From assembly GCA_021292105.1 (NCBI GenBank), contig CM037864.1, positions 5,118,413 to 5,182,412 of the forward strand: a DNA stretch of 64,000 bases. Direction: 5' to 3'. Below are positions 24,901 to 35,377 of the stretch, in pieces. Numbering within the stretch: the first letter of the stretch is position 1; each line of letters starts with the position of its first letter. The position numbers were made by a program, and so were the translations under genes. Origin of the DNA: Anadara kagoshimensis (lineage: Eukaryota > Mollusca > Bivalvia > Arcoida > Arcidae). A model generated the notes under the pieces. The model did no database searches. It was given only the letters and a program-made list of their open reading frames with translations, and had not been told where the DNA came from.

Positions 24901-26240
24901 CAGCCTGTAGTCGTCAACTGTTTTATGATACGCCTTGTCTATCGAGTTCTTAAGTTTCTACATTAGGTAACACATGGTTGAAGGTTTTAACATTTAAAGT
25001 GGTAGTGTTGGATCGAACACAAGGAACATATACATCTACAGCACTTTGTGATATTTAAGTTTCTTGTAAGAATGCATAATCTAGTAACTTAAAAAAATAG
25101 CAAGAAGGCTCAAATACTTCTTTTGTGTTCGATTTACGAAACAAAATTTCCGAGAAGAATGTCGGATTGGTACACGTCTGCTAGACCTAAACCAGACCAT
25201 GTTAGACATGAATTGTTAACATTAAAATTGCCCGAATGCCGGGATTAATTGTGTTCGATAACCTTCTGCTGGCGCATATATAGGTCAGGGTACAAATGCC
25301 ACAAATCCAATGGCGATTAACAAACAAATGGGAAAACCTGCAGCTCATGAGTAAAGCACATCGTCAACATGTACATCCACTGCTCTGCTTCAAATTGTGA
25401 CAAAGATAATAAAGCTAGTAAATCTTCATTAAATTTTAAATTTATTTAAATTTTTTAAATACAAAAACATTTTAATAAACTTAATATATTCAACAACAAC
25501 ACATATATTCATCTCCACATTTAACATCCTTTTACACACTCATTTATTTGTCATCAAATGACCGATTTATGCACAACACATACTATTTAAATAGTACTTA
25601 TTTGTTTTAGTCTTAAAAACACTTATAAAATAACACTACTGTTACTCTACAGTACTCAGTATACTGACACAATCCAGATCTAATGTCACGTGACATAACC
25701 AGCATCACGTTCGGTAAATTGTTTTAAATTGCTTCTAATTGCAAGAAAATAGCATGTATGCTCTACACGTCTTCATGGTGGACTAACATCTAATGCAATG
25801 ATGAAAAAATACTGGCACAAAATTCAATTGATGATTTGTCAATTAAAAACTACTTTTGTCCAATGAAATAGTTCCATCACGAATATCAACATACGATTCG
25901 TCAATTACGACACATCGTGTCCAATAATATCTCGCCTTTCTTTCAATAAAGAAAGAGCCAATGAACATCCATCTTCTATGCGTCATACGTCGCAGCACCT
26001 TGAACCGATATCGATGGAGTTAAAACAAGATGAATGGTTATACGAAATATCACAGCACCTTTGTGAAAGATTTGGCATCTCCGGCCCTATTTGTCGGCTA
26101 AATGCCACACTGCCCTATGCTCGTACCTGAGGGAAGACAATGCCCTTGCTTCTAGCGATTCCGGCCTACCCAAATCCAAGGAGATCAGCCATTATGAACT
26201 GTATCAAATCTAATCTCATATGAAATTGCAAGTTAATTGT
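22000..26240. other. No gene seen; 3' flank of the dehydrogenase gene at the right
   Basis: An AAAT microsatellite lies at 22,545-22,575. Short frames elsewhere have no features. From 26,040 to 26,200 the base composition is richer in G+C than its surroundings. That block is either 3' untranslated sequence of the minus-strand dehydrogenase gene or an unrecognised element. Candidate minus-strand AATAAA signals are at 25,441-25,446 and 25,546-25,551, about 0.7-0.8 kb past the stop codon. Confidence 0.4.
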
Positions 26241-26381
26241 TTAATTATCTACTAATTGCGTAGTGCTTGATGAATGATGAAAACTTAATACAGCTCGCCC
26301 GTTAATTCTGCACTGAGCCAAATCGTCAAACACTTGTTTGGCTTCTTCTACTGGGTAGACTGTGTATAGTGGTGGTTCAAT
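26241..26381 (-). CDS. Dehydrogenase exon 6 with stop
   Basis: Acceptor CTATTTCCAG, then IEPPLYTVYPVEEAKQVFDD and GRAVLSF, ending QLVDN-TAA. The pattern hydrophobic-YPVEEAKQVFDDL followed by GRAVL is the standard C-terminal end of medium-chain dehydrogenases, which supports the splice model. Confidence 0.9.
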   Translation of the reverse strand: MEPPLYTVYPVEEAKQVFDDLAQCRINGRAVLSFHHSSSTTQLVDN

Positions 26382-29300
26382 CTGGAAATAGAAAAAGGTA
26401 CCTCAAGATTAAACAATAGTTTTCAAGTTTAAAAATAGAAATACATATCATTCAATTATATAATTAATATCCTAGTTATTGTGGAGTGCCCCACCGTGAA
26501 CCTCATCCCCACTGGATCGTGAAAGGGCAAGGTTATAAGTGGAATATTGGTGTTTTACTACTAAGTCTTGAAAGGTTTGGATTATGAATTGGTATCTACT
26601 TCTTTTATATTTTCCATATCTGGTTCCTCTTGCTTCTTATAGAAGAACAGAGTTAATTAAATTGGCATATGTTAAAGTTTTGCTTATCATAAAGTACTAG
26701 TATTACACCAGAACAATTTATTACTACTGTAAAAGGTAGACGCCCTACAGGTCAAACATGTTATATGATCTTCTCTCACATAACACACATAAAACCAGGG
26801 TCAATAATCTGTAGATTATACATAGAGGCTCAAATGTCCTGTGTTAACTAGACAAATGTTGTTTTGCTCCAAAATGTCATCTTATCAAGTTTTCATACAC
26901 TGGTAAACTGTTTTATATTTGGTGTTTGGTGCTGCTATCTTTCTATTGCCAAGGCGCTTTAGCTCCTCTATTTTTATCCCCACCTTTCAAAGAAAGGATG
27001 GGGAACTTAATTCGAAGTTCTTTTAATTTTGAATTTATTTCAAATATTAAAATTGTTCTTACCTTTTTATCAACAAGAGCATCGACCAGTTCCTGTAGTT
27101 GTTGTATTGACCCTTTAGGAATGCCCACAATGCTTTGCTGTTTGGCAGCTAGTGCGTTTAGGTTAATACTGACGTCAGACAGACTGTTTCCTCCCACCAG
27201 AATCAAACCTTCCTACAATACAGAGGACAGAACAGGAAATTAGTCCCGTTGCAGACGACACTTTTATTTATTGAAAAAATGCAAATACCACAAGTTTATC
27301 TGTACAATTCAGTCATAAGATACCAATACATATATAAATTTTAATTATTTCATTGGATTAAATTCTCTCGAAAAACGATAATTATAACCAAAAATCTTTT
27401 AAACACTTTTTCTGTATTTTCAAATGTTCATGGAACATTGGGTTAAAAAAGGCAGAGAAAAATATGCCATACAGACCCAAGACTTACAAAGGTATCCACA
27501 ATGAACTTTTTAAACTCTTTAAAATACTAAAGTAGATTGATTTTGAAGTACTAAAGTATTCAACTTACCCTGTTCAGTACTTTTAATGCCCTGTGCATGG
27601 TTCTTGGTGTGCTAACGAAATCTATAACCACATCTACTCCACCTCTGCATGCATCTAATGTTCTCTCAACAATATACTGTTCATGATCCTCTTCATTCCA
27701 GTGTATGATATCGTAACACCCGTGATCCTGAGCTGTCAGCAATTTATCTATGCTGTTGTCAGCCACAAAGATTCTGACAGAGTTGTTATTGGGACCAACC
27801 AGATATCTGGCTAATTTGACGGCCCACAGGCCCAGACCACCGGCACCAACGACTAGAACATTAACACAAGCTGCAAGTACACAAAACAGCAAAACATAAG
27901 TATAGATAACATGGATGTAAAATTCATTAAAAGACGAACATCTACTGATTAACTTTAGACCCTCAAGTTTAATATAGCTTTCTCCTTAATATGAAACAGA
28001 GCACACAGGGACATATAAACATGAGTTACATTAAACAGATTGCTTTTGACATTCAAACATGTTGATGTTGTGCTACATCAAAAAAAGCTTCTTGCATTGC
28101 ATATTTCATCATGTCCTGCCATTCCAATGTTGCCCATATACCGTATAAACTTGTTCCTTTCACATACAAAATTTCGGACATTTTACAATTTCGATCCAAA
28201 GTAATATTTATGCAAACTGGAATCAAAGTAATTTATCTACTGAATTTAAAGTAAGGTATACTTACATTTGACCTCTCTGATTTTCTCTACATGAGGTTTG
28301 GCTTTTAGTAATGCACAATATGAGGATAATGCCCCTCCTGGAAGCATGCATGCTACTTCTAGAGGTATATTCTTAGGAAGCTGAACACAGTTTTGAACAT
28401 CTTTGATGGCAATATATTCCAAATAGCCCGACTGGCAGACATCTTCGTCTGGGTATAATAAAACATGGTCACCGGGTGTGTAATTGCTGTTTGGGAGATT
28501 ACTGCAGACATCTTGAACCACACCAGCGATTTCAGTCCCTGAGGTAGAGAAAAAGATAGCAAATTATAAGAAACTGATCATACAGTTTAAAAGCAAATCT
28601 TTACAATAATACACAGTATCGAGAACCATTTTAATACAAGTATACTCTCATATATAGAGTTAAAGTTTTGGCTTCTATTTCTATATATGCTTTTTCTAAG
28701 CATGTAATATATGAAGATTTATAAATATAATAAGTTTTAGAAAAAAATATCGAAACTGATTCCACCCTTTGAAAGACACATAGGTTGGATTTCAAGGAGT
28801 TAACCAATCATTTGTTTTAATTCTGGATATTCCATTTCCGTGCAATTAACCATGACTTTTCAAAACTAAGTTTTAAACAAATATAAGCTTACTAGATCTA
28901 CATTACTACTATCTAAAGTTAAAAGGCAGGTGAATAAAGATTTGCAAACAAGGAAAGAATGTTATATATGATCAAGGTATAAAGGTTTGTGCGCACATCA
29001 TTCTTGTAAAAGCAGCGAAATTAAGCAGCAGAAAAAGTTTTAATGCAAGATCTGGATCCAAGCGAGAATTGTGGCAGCTTGCGAGATTGACAGAGGTTGA
29101 ATATATTGACCAGTCAAATTTGACCAGTATCAGTTCAATTTGACCAATCAAAAACATTTTTGCATAAAAACTAGCCAATGGTAAAGGATGTTACACGGGA
29201 AGACTGCTTTTTTGCAAGATGTGCACACAAACCTGGATATAGAGAAGTGTCCCTAATACCTGGCAAGCGTGGTCCAATTTCCTTCCTTCTTATCTGTCCT

Positions 29301-29926
29301 TCAGAATAACATGCTCCCATGTGTGTTACCTAAAATACATTTAATGAGGAAAATAAGAAACATGTGTTACACATGGTAACGGACATTTCATAAAAAATAT
29401 ATCCAAAGACAGATTCCTATCAAAAATGTACCCAACAATAATGGAGGTTTATTTTTTATACGATGGCATATGTTTTCAATGACAACGTGCCGTCCAAGCG
29501 GCATATTTCATAAAACGTCGCCGCGGAACCTCTTACATCCAGAACAACCGGTCTCACTTCCCCGATCTGAGGAACTGCCAATTTTGAATTGAAAGTTCTT
29601 GCTTTATTTTTCGAGTTGCGATTTGAATAAGAACGGATTTGCATTTTTGGAATGTAGAACATCAAGGATGCATTTATAATGATATTCAAATTAAGTTATG
29701 TCAACTAAAATTAAGTTTTGTCAAGTAAAGTTAAGAACACATAGATGTCTAAATAAATCCTGATGCATGACGTTAATCGTGATCATAAATTACTCACCCT
29801 GACAAGGATGCCTCCTTTAGGGATGCTTGGCATTGACATTGAAGAAGATGCGCTCTCAAAACTGGACGATAACACTTCTGGTCTGCCAAGATGGACGTCG
29901 TTTACATATAGCTCGTTGTCCAACAT
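26241..29926 (-). CDS. Medium-chain dehydrogenase/reductase (alcohol dehydrogenase-like), six coding exons
   Basis: Joining 29926-29798, 29329-29233, 28538-28266, 27870-27569, 27212-27063 and 26381-26241 gives an uninterrupted frame of about 363 codons ending in TAA, the usual length for this superfamily. All junctions are GT-AG and in phase. Residues about 37-165 are the catalytic GroES-like domain (ILVRVTHMGACYS, then PGTEIAGVV). The Rossmann fold starts at CVNVLVVGAGGLGLWAVKLA, with the GxGxxG motif near residue 175. The family transfers hydride between NAD(P) and an alcohol, aldehyde or quinone. Here the His of the usual GHE motif is Thr, the third zinc-ligand Cys position reads GG (LPGGALSSY), and the four-Cys structural zinc lobe is missing. 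It may therefore be a zinc-independent reductase. The substrate cannot be inferred. It is probably cytosolic, as no signal peptide is seen. Confidence 0.9.
27063..27212 (-). CDS. Dehydrogenase exon 5
   Basis: Acceptor TATTGTAG, donor GTAAGA, both phase 0, 50 codons. Encodes EGLILVGGN (last Rossmann strand) and QQSIVGIPKGSIQQLQELVD, the typical return to the catalytic domain. Confidence 0.9.
27569..27870 (-). CDS. Dehydrogenase exon 4, nucleotide-binding core
   Basis: Acceptor TACTTGCAG, donor GTAAGT, phases 1 and 0. Encodes VLVVGAGGLGLWAVKLARYL, the dinucleotide-binding turn and helix, and FVADNSIDKLLTAQDHGCYD, where the Asp after the second strand would favour NAD over NADP. It then runs through GVDVVIDFVSTPRTMHRALK. 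Confidence 0.92.
28266..28538 (-). CDS. Dehydrogenase exon 3
   Basis: Acceptor CTACCTCAG, donor GTAAGT, phases 1 and 1. Encodes TEIAGVVQDV, NYTPGDHVLLYPD, GYLEYIAIKDV and ACMLPGGALSSYCALLKA. These are the second half of the GroES-like domain and the approach to the Rossmann fold. The usual HE and C ligands are replaced (TE and GG). Confidence 0.9.
28984..29233. mobile_element. ~250-bp inverted-repeat (MITE-like) element in intron 2
   Basis: The ends are GGTTTGTGCGCACATC (left) and GGTTTGTGTGCACATC (reverse complement of the right), followed by TTG(T/C)AAAA and AGCAG after a 4-base gap. The right terminus coincides exactly with the exon 2 donor: the exon's last G plus the intron GT form GGTTTG. 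No target duplication could be identified and no protein is encoded. Confidence 0.6.
29233..29329 (-). CDS. Dehydrogenase exon 2
   Basis: Acceptor ATTTTAG, then VTHMGACYSEGQIRRK and on to LYPG, donor GTTTGT, ending in phase 1. It holds the Cys of the GxC motif that is zinc ligand one in classical members. The donor dinucleotide belongs to the terminal repeat of an inverted-repeat element that fills the first 249 bases of the intron. Confidence 0.88.
29331..29797 (-). other. Dehydrogenase intron 1
   Basis: Positions 29,456-29,689 contain a 77-codon minus-strand frame with a more balanced composition in its second half (VPQIGEVRPVVLDVRGSAAT). I do not recognise it. It is not spliced in phase with the dehydrogenase and may be a repeat remnant. 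Confidence 0.35.
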
Positions 29927-29930
29927 TTTT
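29798..29930 (-). CDS. Dehydrogenase exon 1 (first coding)
   Basis: Starts after an acceptor, TGTATTTTTCAG, five bases 5' of the ATG at 29,926-29,924, so a noncoding exon must lie upstream. It encodes 43 residues from MLDNELYVND to GGILVR and ends with AGG before GTGAGT, phase 0. The first 35 residues before the GroES-like fold are not conserved motifs that I recognise. Confidence 0.85.
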
Positions 29931-31272
29931 CTGAAAAATACAAAAGATTATAAAATTGAGAATTATATAGTATAATTGTAATGAATATGGCCTCGAGTGG
30001 GTTTGGGGTTCACAGTGTTGCTCTTTTAAGATTTTTGAGATAGGACCATTTTCAACTTGAACAAAATCCTCTGGTAAAGCACCATAATTATTCATATTTT
30101 GGTATAATGTGACCCACTGAGACCTTAACAATGTGGTCATTTGGCAAAACAAGGGACCAATGGCCCATTCTACAATTATCACTGGGGTTCAGGATCCACA
30201 CGTCACAGGTCCCCCAAGTAATGTCTATACAGCCAACCGTCTAGAAAGAAAACTGACTCGATTCAAGGGTAACCATAAATTTCATTCATTGGTCTCTAAA
30301 AAAACCCTCTATTGGAAAAGCAAGTTGTCTCAAGTTTATTATCCAAAGTTGAAACTAAGTATAGGGAAAATATAATTAAAAGAAATCGCCAAACATAGAG
30401 AAATCGAGCAATGGCCACTAAAAATAATCAGTCATAACAATAATTATCATTTTATTTCACACACGAAAATAAAATTAAAAAAAAAAAATCTTTTCACAAT
30501 GAAGTCACCTTTTTGAACAGAACAAAAAATCTCGGTTAATATAAGTTAAGTTCAATGATAATTTATGTGTACAGTGCCTACTGATCAATAGGGCACGAAC
30601 TGATCATGTCCTTATCACATCAACAAATATGATTACCTAATACGCATGCGCTCTCGGGCAAGTTTTTCATCTGAACAGCTGATCAACACATGCACAAGTA
30701 ATGTTCTTTAACACTGAGTAAGAAAGCTTGAAATAGCATCACAAAATGACGTTTTCACATTAAAATTGCAACAAAATAGATTTTCTTTTACATTTTGTAT
30801 AATATATGGGTAAGAATACGCAAACAATCATGAAAGTATGAACTATTTATACGACTCAAGAAACAAGGTTGTTGGACCCATGTCCCCCGTGATCAAATTA
30901 TCAACCCCCTACCCACAAACATTGAATGTGTGATCGAATCCGAACAGGGTACTGCGTTTCCTACTTTCTGGCTTTTCTATACAAGTTTACAACACAGATA
31001 CAAGCAAACGGTTATGAAAAAAAGACATTAGAATATTCCCCCAAAACACAAAGACTACACCGAGTAATTTTAACGAATCTCTAGGACCCAACCAAAACCA
31101 TATTGCTGAAATTTCAGTGCCCAAAACATTTATTTTTACTTATCAGCTCAATGGTAATATATCTAGCACATAATAAGGCCCATTAGCGTCAATAGAAACG
31201 AACATATGAAAATCAGTAAATAAAAAATAATTTATAAGAAGATTATCAAAATAAGAATAAAACTTCACCTAC

Positions 31273-31412
31273 CTTGTTAATATATTCTGTTTAAAACTTA
31301 AATCCAATAAAATTAATTTATAATTAAATATGAACACTTAAAATCCCTGTCTGTATTCTTGAACGTTTATGGTTTGTATGAACCTTGAGAGAAATTCCGA
31401 GTTTATATATAA
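31273..31412 (-). promoter_or_regulatory. Candidate promoter and 5' noncoding exon of the dehydrogenase gene
   Basis: On the minus strand a TATA-like TTATATATAAA (31,412-31,402) is followed by about 130 bases ending AACAAG before GTAGGTG, a good splice donor at 31,273/31,272. This fits the need for an upstream noncoding exon joined to the acceptor at 29,931. The transcription start is not determined. Confidence 0.4.
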
Positions 31413-32304
31413 AACTGGGGATCACCCTTTGTTCACGTGTTCAGTTAAAGATGTAAACATGAATTCGGTCAAGGGATAAAAACTCGTAAGGGTTTAAAAC
31501 TGTATTCCGAATGACCGAGAATGCGTGATCGATCAATATCAGGCTTTGATTTCCGCTTGATCACACTTTTAAAGTTAATTTTAAATTCAAATTATATAGC
31601 TGAGTATTCTTACTTAATATAGATGCATGCTTTTCATTTTGTTGTAATAAAAACCATTGCAATTATTTTTAAAAATGTACTTGAAAAAGGGAATCCCATT
31701 CGAATCGGAAATTATTTTTAGCAACAAACACATAGATTGGGGTTATCCACGCCCATGTCAGCTGCAGAAAGAAAACTGGCGATTTTTGTGTTTATAAATA
31801 TTGGAAAAAATAGGTCGAAATGGATAGAAAGTAATATTAAACGAGTATTTAAATTTTGAGAGTTTCATGGGGAACCCTGTTTAATATTGTTGGATGCACC
31901 ATAAAGGAAAAAAAACGTATAGATCACATAGCTGAATCACTTTACCATGCACTCATCATGCATTAGAAATAAAGTGGTGTCACGCACGTTAATACGTGTT
32001 CCGATCACGTATGGGATTTGGTGATGCTAAGGTGAGGAAGGTATGGATCGCATGAATCACCCCGGGTGGGGATTAATCCTTAGTAATAATAAAAATATTA
32101 GAATCCCACGCTTAACATCCATAAATTTTAAAACTGATTGAAATAGTGCATGATCGGAATGCGTGTCTGTATAAACTACACTTACTGCACTTGATTCGGG
32201 TGTTGAAATCATCAGTTAGAAACGATCCATTATTGAACTTATATTAATATTGTATTTCATATTTATGTGTTATTTTCAAAACTTTTACTTGTCTGTCACA
32301 AGTT
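31413..32304. other. No gene seen
   Basis: Upstream flank of the dehydrogenase gene, AT-rich, with a CACGTG E-box at 31,433-31,440. Nothing else is supported. Confidence 0.4.
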
Positions 32305-32468
32305 ACAGCCAAACCTGTCTATGAAGGTCACCCAAGGAAGCCAGTAAAAGTGGCCTTTATATACAGGTTCAAATGATCTGAATAAAGAACAATTGGGATA
32401 GAATTCTACTGCCCTTTATAAGCAGGTGGTCCGTATGTAGAGGTGGCCTTAAAGGTAGGTTAGACTGT
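32305..32468. mobile_element. MITE-like element, second ACAGT-terminated copy
   Basis: Termini ACAGCCAAACCTGTCT and, from the other end, ACAGTCTAACCTACCT. The interior has GTGGCCTTTATATACAGGTT and TATAAGCAGGTGG. It is in inverted orientation relative to the copy at 16,331-16,529 and somewhat shorter. Confidence 0.6.
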
Positions 32469-33744
32469 TATATTTTAAAGATTATAAACCATTATTAATG
32501 ACCAGTATATACTGTATGTCTCGGATTCTTTTACATGAAAAATGTGTAAGTTGATTATTAAAGTCTTTAAAAGTTGACCAAAATCTCAGACTGGTGGACA
32601 CCGACACAGACCCTAAAATACTGTTGTCACCCGTGAATCCCCACATAACTTAATAAGATCCTTTTCAAGGCAAGAGTGAAATTGGATTTGTGTAAACACC
32701 CCTATTTTCATCTTTCATTATATAACCACACCACTGGATATTTATACTAAGTACCCGTCCAAAGTCGGGGATTTTTATAAGCAGCGATCCTATGGTATAA
32801 TTTAAGTGCCTTTTTGATTCTGTCGATTCCATTCGCTTTGCTTTCTTCTATTCATTACATCACATTTTAACTAGGTTTGACTGCTTGAAACTTGTTACTG
32901 GGGTCAAACCTTGGATTTCACTAATTTAGAATTTAATCAGTAAGTTTGGACATAAAAAAATCGTTATACCGGTACCAAATATTGTGTCTAAAAATTAACA
33001 AAGGCTAATGGGGGGAAGATTTGAACTAGGGTGAGGATGACGAGTTCACTTGACGGTTTTACTTATTAATTTAATTTAATTTAATTTTTAGAAAAGTAGT
33101 TATTGGTAACTAATTATAGAGATCGTAATATTTAATTTCATTTCTTAAGAAAATATTTATTTAATTGATATATGAATGTTTATTTCTACTATTCCTTTGT
33201 TTATAACCCATTCTCGAGACCAAAGTTCATATACGTGAACGACGGCACGTACATTATTTGTAATTTTCATTACTAATGTTGTTTTTTTAATTAGTAAACA
33301 AATTCTCTGATGTCATGACAGGTCATGCATCAAAACAACTTCCGGTGCTGCAATCGTGCAATAGGATCGGAAGAGTTTTCTCCCTTTTCCAACATTTTTT
33401 CAACAAAACATGCAATACATATAGAATAATACATTATATGCCATATCTGACCGAGACCCCCCCCCCCCCATATCAGACCGAGGGCTTTAGCCTGTTTTAT
33501 TCTGTTTGTCATAAAGTTATTTTTACCATTTAAAATAAATACAATGTACATGCATTAAATACTGACATTTATCAAGAATATAACACAAAATTCAACTTGG
33601 CTTTAGTTTAAATGCATTCCTCCAAATAATCCCATTCGCATAATATTCGATCGTTCGCAGGCGACCTTTATTTATAAGGCGTAAGGATGCCATCGAAGAA
33701 TTTTCTACTAATTGATATAGTAATATTAGATCTAGTTGTAATGA
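32469..33744. other. No gene seen
   Basis: AT-rich, with a TTAAT repeat at about 33,066-33,088 and a C-run at 33,459-33,469. Short frames only. Confidence 0.45.
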
Positions 33745-33751
33745 GTAGTCG

Positions 33752-33771
33752 GTCTGATATCGATATCAGAC
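33752..33771. repeat. Perfect 20-bp palindrome GTCTGATATCGATATCAGAC
   Basis: The sequence equals its own reverse complement. It lies at the left side of a palindrome-rich block, followed by GACCGGGCGCGTGCGGTCGG, which is itself partly self-complementary. Confidence 0.9.
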
Positions 33772-33864
33772 TTTCGACCGGGCGCGTGCGGTCGGTGATA
33801 TGGATGACGTCATTTTAGCCGTATCTTAGGTTCGCTAACAGTAACGTATAAAGAGAATCTATAA

Positions 33865-34010
33865 CGAGTTCCAGACCGAGATAAGGAAATTCCAGTCGAG
33901 TGGTCAGATATTTTTATCTTAAACGAGGCTCTGCCGAGTTTGAGACTAAAATAACTGACCACAAGATTGGAATTTCTTTATCTCGGTCTGAAACGAGAAA
34001 TTGATTATTT
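33865..34010. repeat. Foldback structure with ~50-bp inverted arms
   Basis: The left arm (about 33,866-33,917: CCAGACCGAGATAAGGAAAT, TCCAGTCGAGTGGTCAGATA) pairs with the right arm (about 33,951-34,003, reading in reverse complement CAGACCGAGATAAAGAAATT and CCAATCTTGTGGTCAGTTA). The loop holds an imperfect inner stem AAACGAGGC / GCCGAGTTT. It looks like a foldback or MITE element. Outer pairing (GACGTCAT and GCTA-CA near 33,805-33,840 against 34,090-34,121) may extend it. Confidence 0.7.
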
Positions 34011-34121
34011 TTCTCGCATAAAGATTCTAATTGTAGCATAAAGACATTTTAATGATTTTAAAAAATCTTCTACTACAAAGCAAAGATTTTGCTAGCGGAT
34101 AAATACATGTATGACGTAATA

Positions 34122-34126
34122 CTATT
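34122..34126. other. Target-site duplication CTATT, left
   Basis: CTATT here and at 43,740-43,744 flank the LTR element exactly. The 5-bp length is typical of Ty3/gypsy integration. Confidence 0.85.
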
Positions 34127-35281
34127 TTAACGGGGTTGGTGTCAATGAAAACTAGTACACCTCCGTAGTTCACAATTGCAGCATTTATTCTTTATATATA
34201 TTCATAAAAGCTCTGCAATAACAAAGAGTATAACAGTACATAAATTCATATTACATTATTATTTACAACATTTCAAATAAAACAATATTACCCTTTCATT
34301 TAGAAAATTACTATGAAATTCTATCATAAGTGATACTTTGATATTTCCAAACATAATTACACAGATTTATAATTTGACAATGTATTTCAACCATATATTT
34401 TTCAGGGGAGATAAGCCCTATACAACTTAGTCTCAATAAATAAATAACCTACATTGTACATAAATATATATTAACGAGATACGAGTTATAGCTGGATAAA
34501 ATACATAAGCAAGAAATTATAGATGCTGTGCTAACAATACGCACACAGACTATAAATAAGTCATAACTGAAATGGTGCGCACAAAGGCGTGCATGTATAT
34601 TGAAGTAAACAAACGGGTTATATTATAGTATGACCACATTGATAAACAAAATAATAATAATAAAAGGTTATTACCAATATGTGGTATTAAGCTAAGTATG
34701 TACCATTCAACACTTCAACACATCAACATATATTCATGACTATCAGATTACTAAAATATAAAAGAATGACAATAATAAATATCTGACCGTAAACACGCAT
34801 ACTTATATAGCGGTGTTAACGATATACATAGGTAAGTATTACAATACGCAAGATGTATTATATATAACACGGGATCCCAAAATGACATATTTCAAACATA
34901 AACAAAGTATTTTAGAATGGCATTTTTAGCAAATATAGATCAAAAATATCACATACGCGTATGCGCGGAACACAAATACAACAGAGGGAAATATTTTAAA
35001 AAGTTTTAGAAACAATTAGAATTAGTATAAACTTACTAGTATTAAATATTTTCTCTCTCTCTATGTAACGCCATTCTCAGTCAATGGTCCAAAATTAGTC
35101 TCTGTTGAACAATAGAAAAACGCGCCAAAGTGAAAGCGAGGCTAGAAAGAATTTAAGGGTAAGGTTAAACAGAATATATATTGTAAGGGTAAAGACGCAA
35201 TATGATGTACGTGTATATGTACAACTGAAGCATAATAAATTAAACCAATGAACAAAACTATAAAATATTGACCCTGCCACA
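34127..35281 (-). repeat. 3' LTR (1155 bp)
   Basis: Minus-strand 5' end TGTGGCAGGGTCAATATT, 3' end ACACCAACCCCGTTAA. The end is not the canonical CA. The boundary is set by the CTATT duplication and by where similarity to the other LTR stops. Small frames inside it are spurious. Confidence 0.92.
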
Positions 35282-35295
35282 TTCTCCCCCGCCCG
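35282..35295 (-). other. Polypurine tract
   Basis: Minus strand CGGGCGGGGGAGAA lies directly before the TGTGG start of the 3' LTR and would prime plus-strand DNA synthesis. Confidence 0.8.
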
Positions 35296-35377
35296 AGAGA
35301 ATGTCGTCCTCGACAACAAAATATATACAACCGATAAAATCTAATCAAATCCAGTGGGTAATGTATAATCTGGTAAA

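Noticed and set aside
30133-30375. 80-codon plus-strand frame in the first dehydrogenase intron
   Set aside because: Unremarkable composition and no recognisable similarity; opposite to the host gene with no partner exons.
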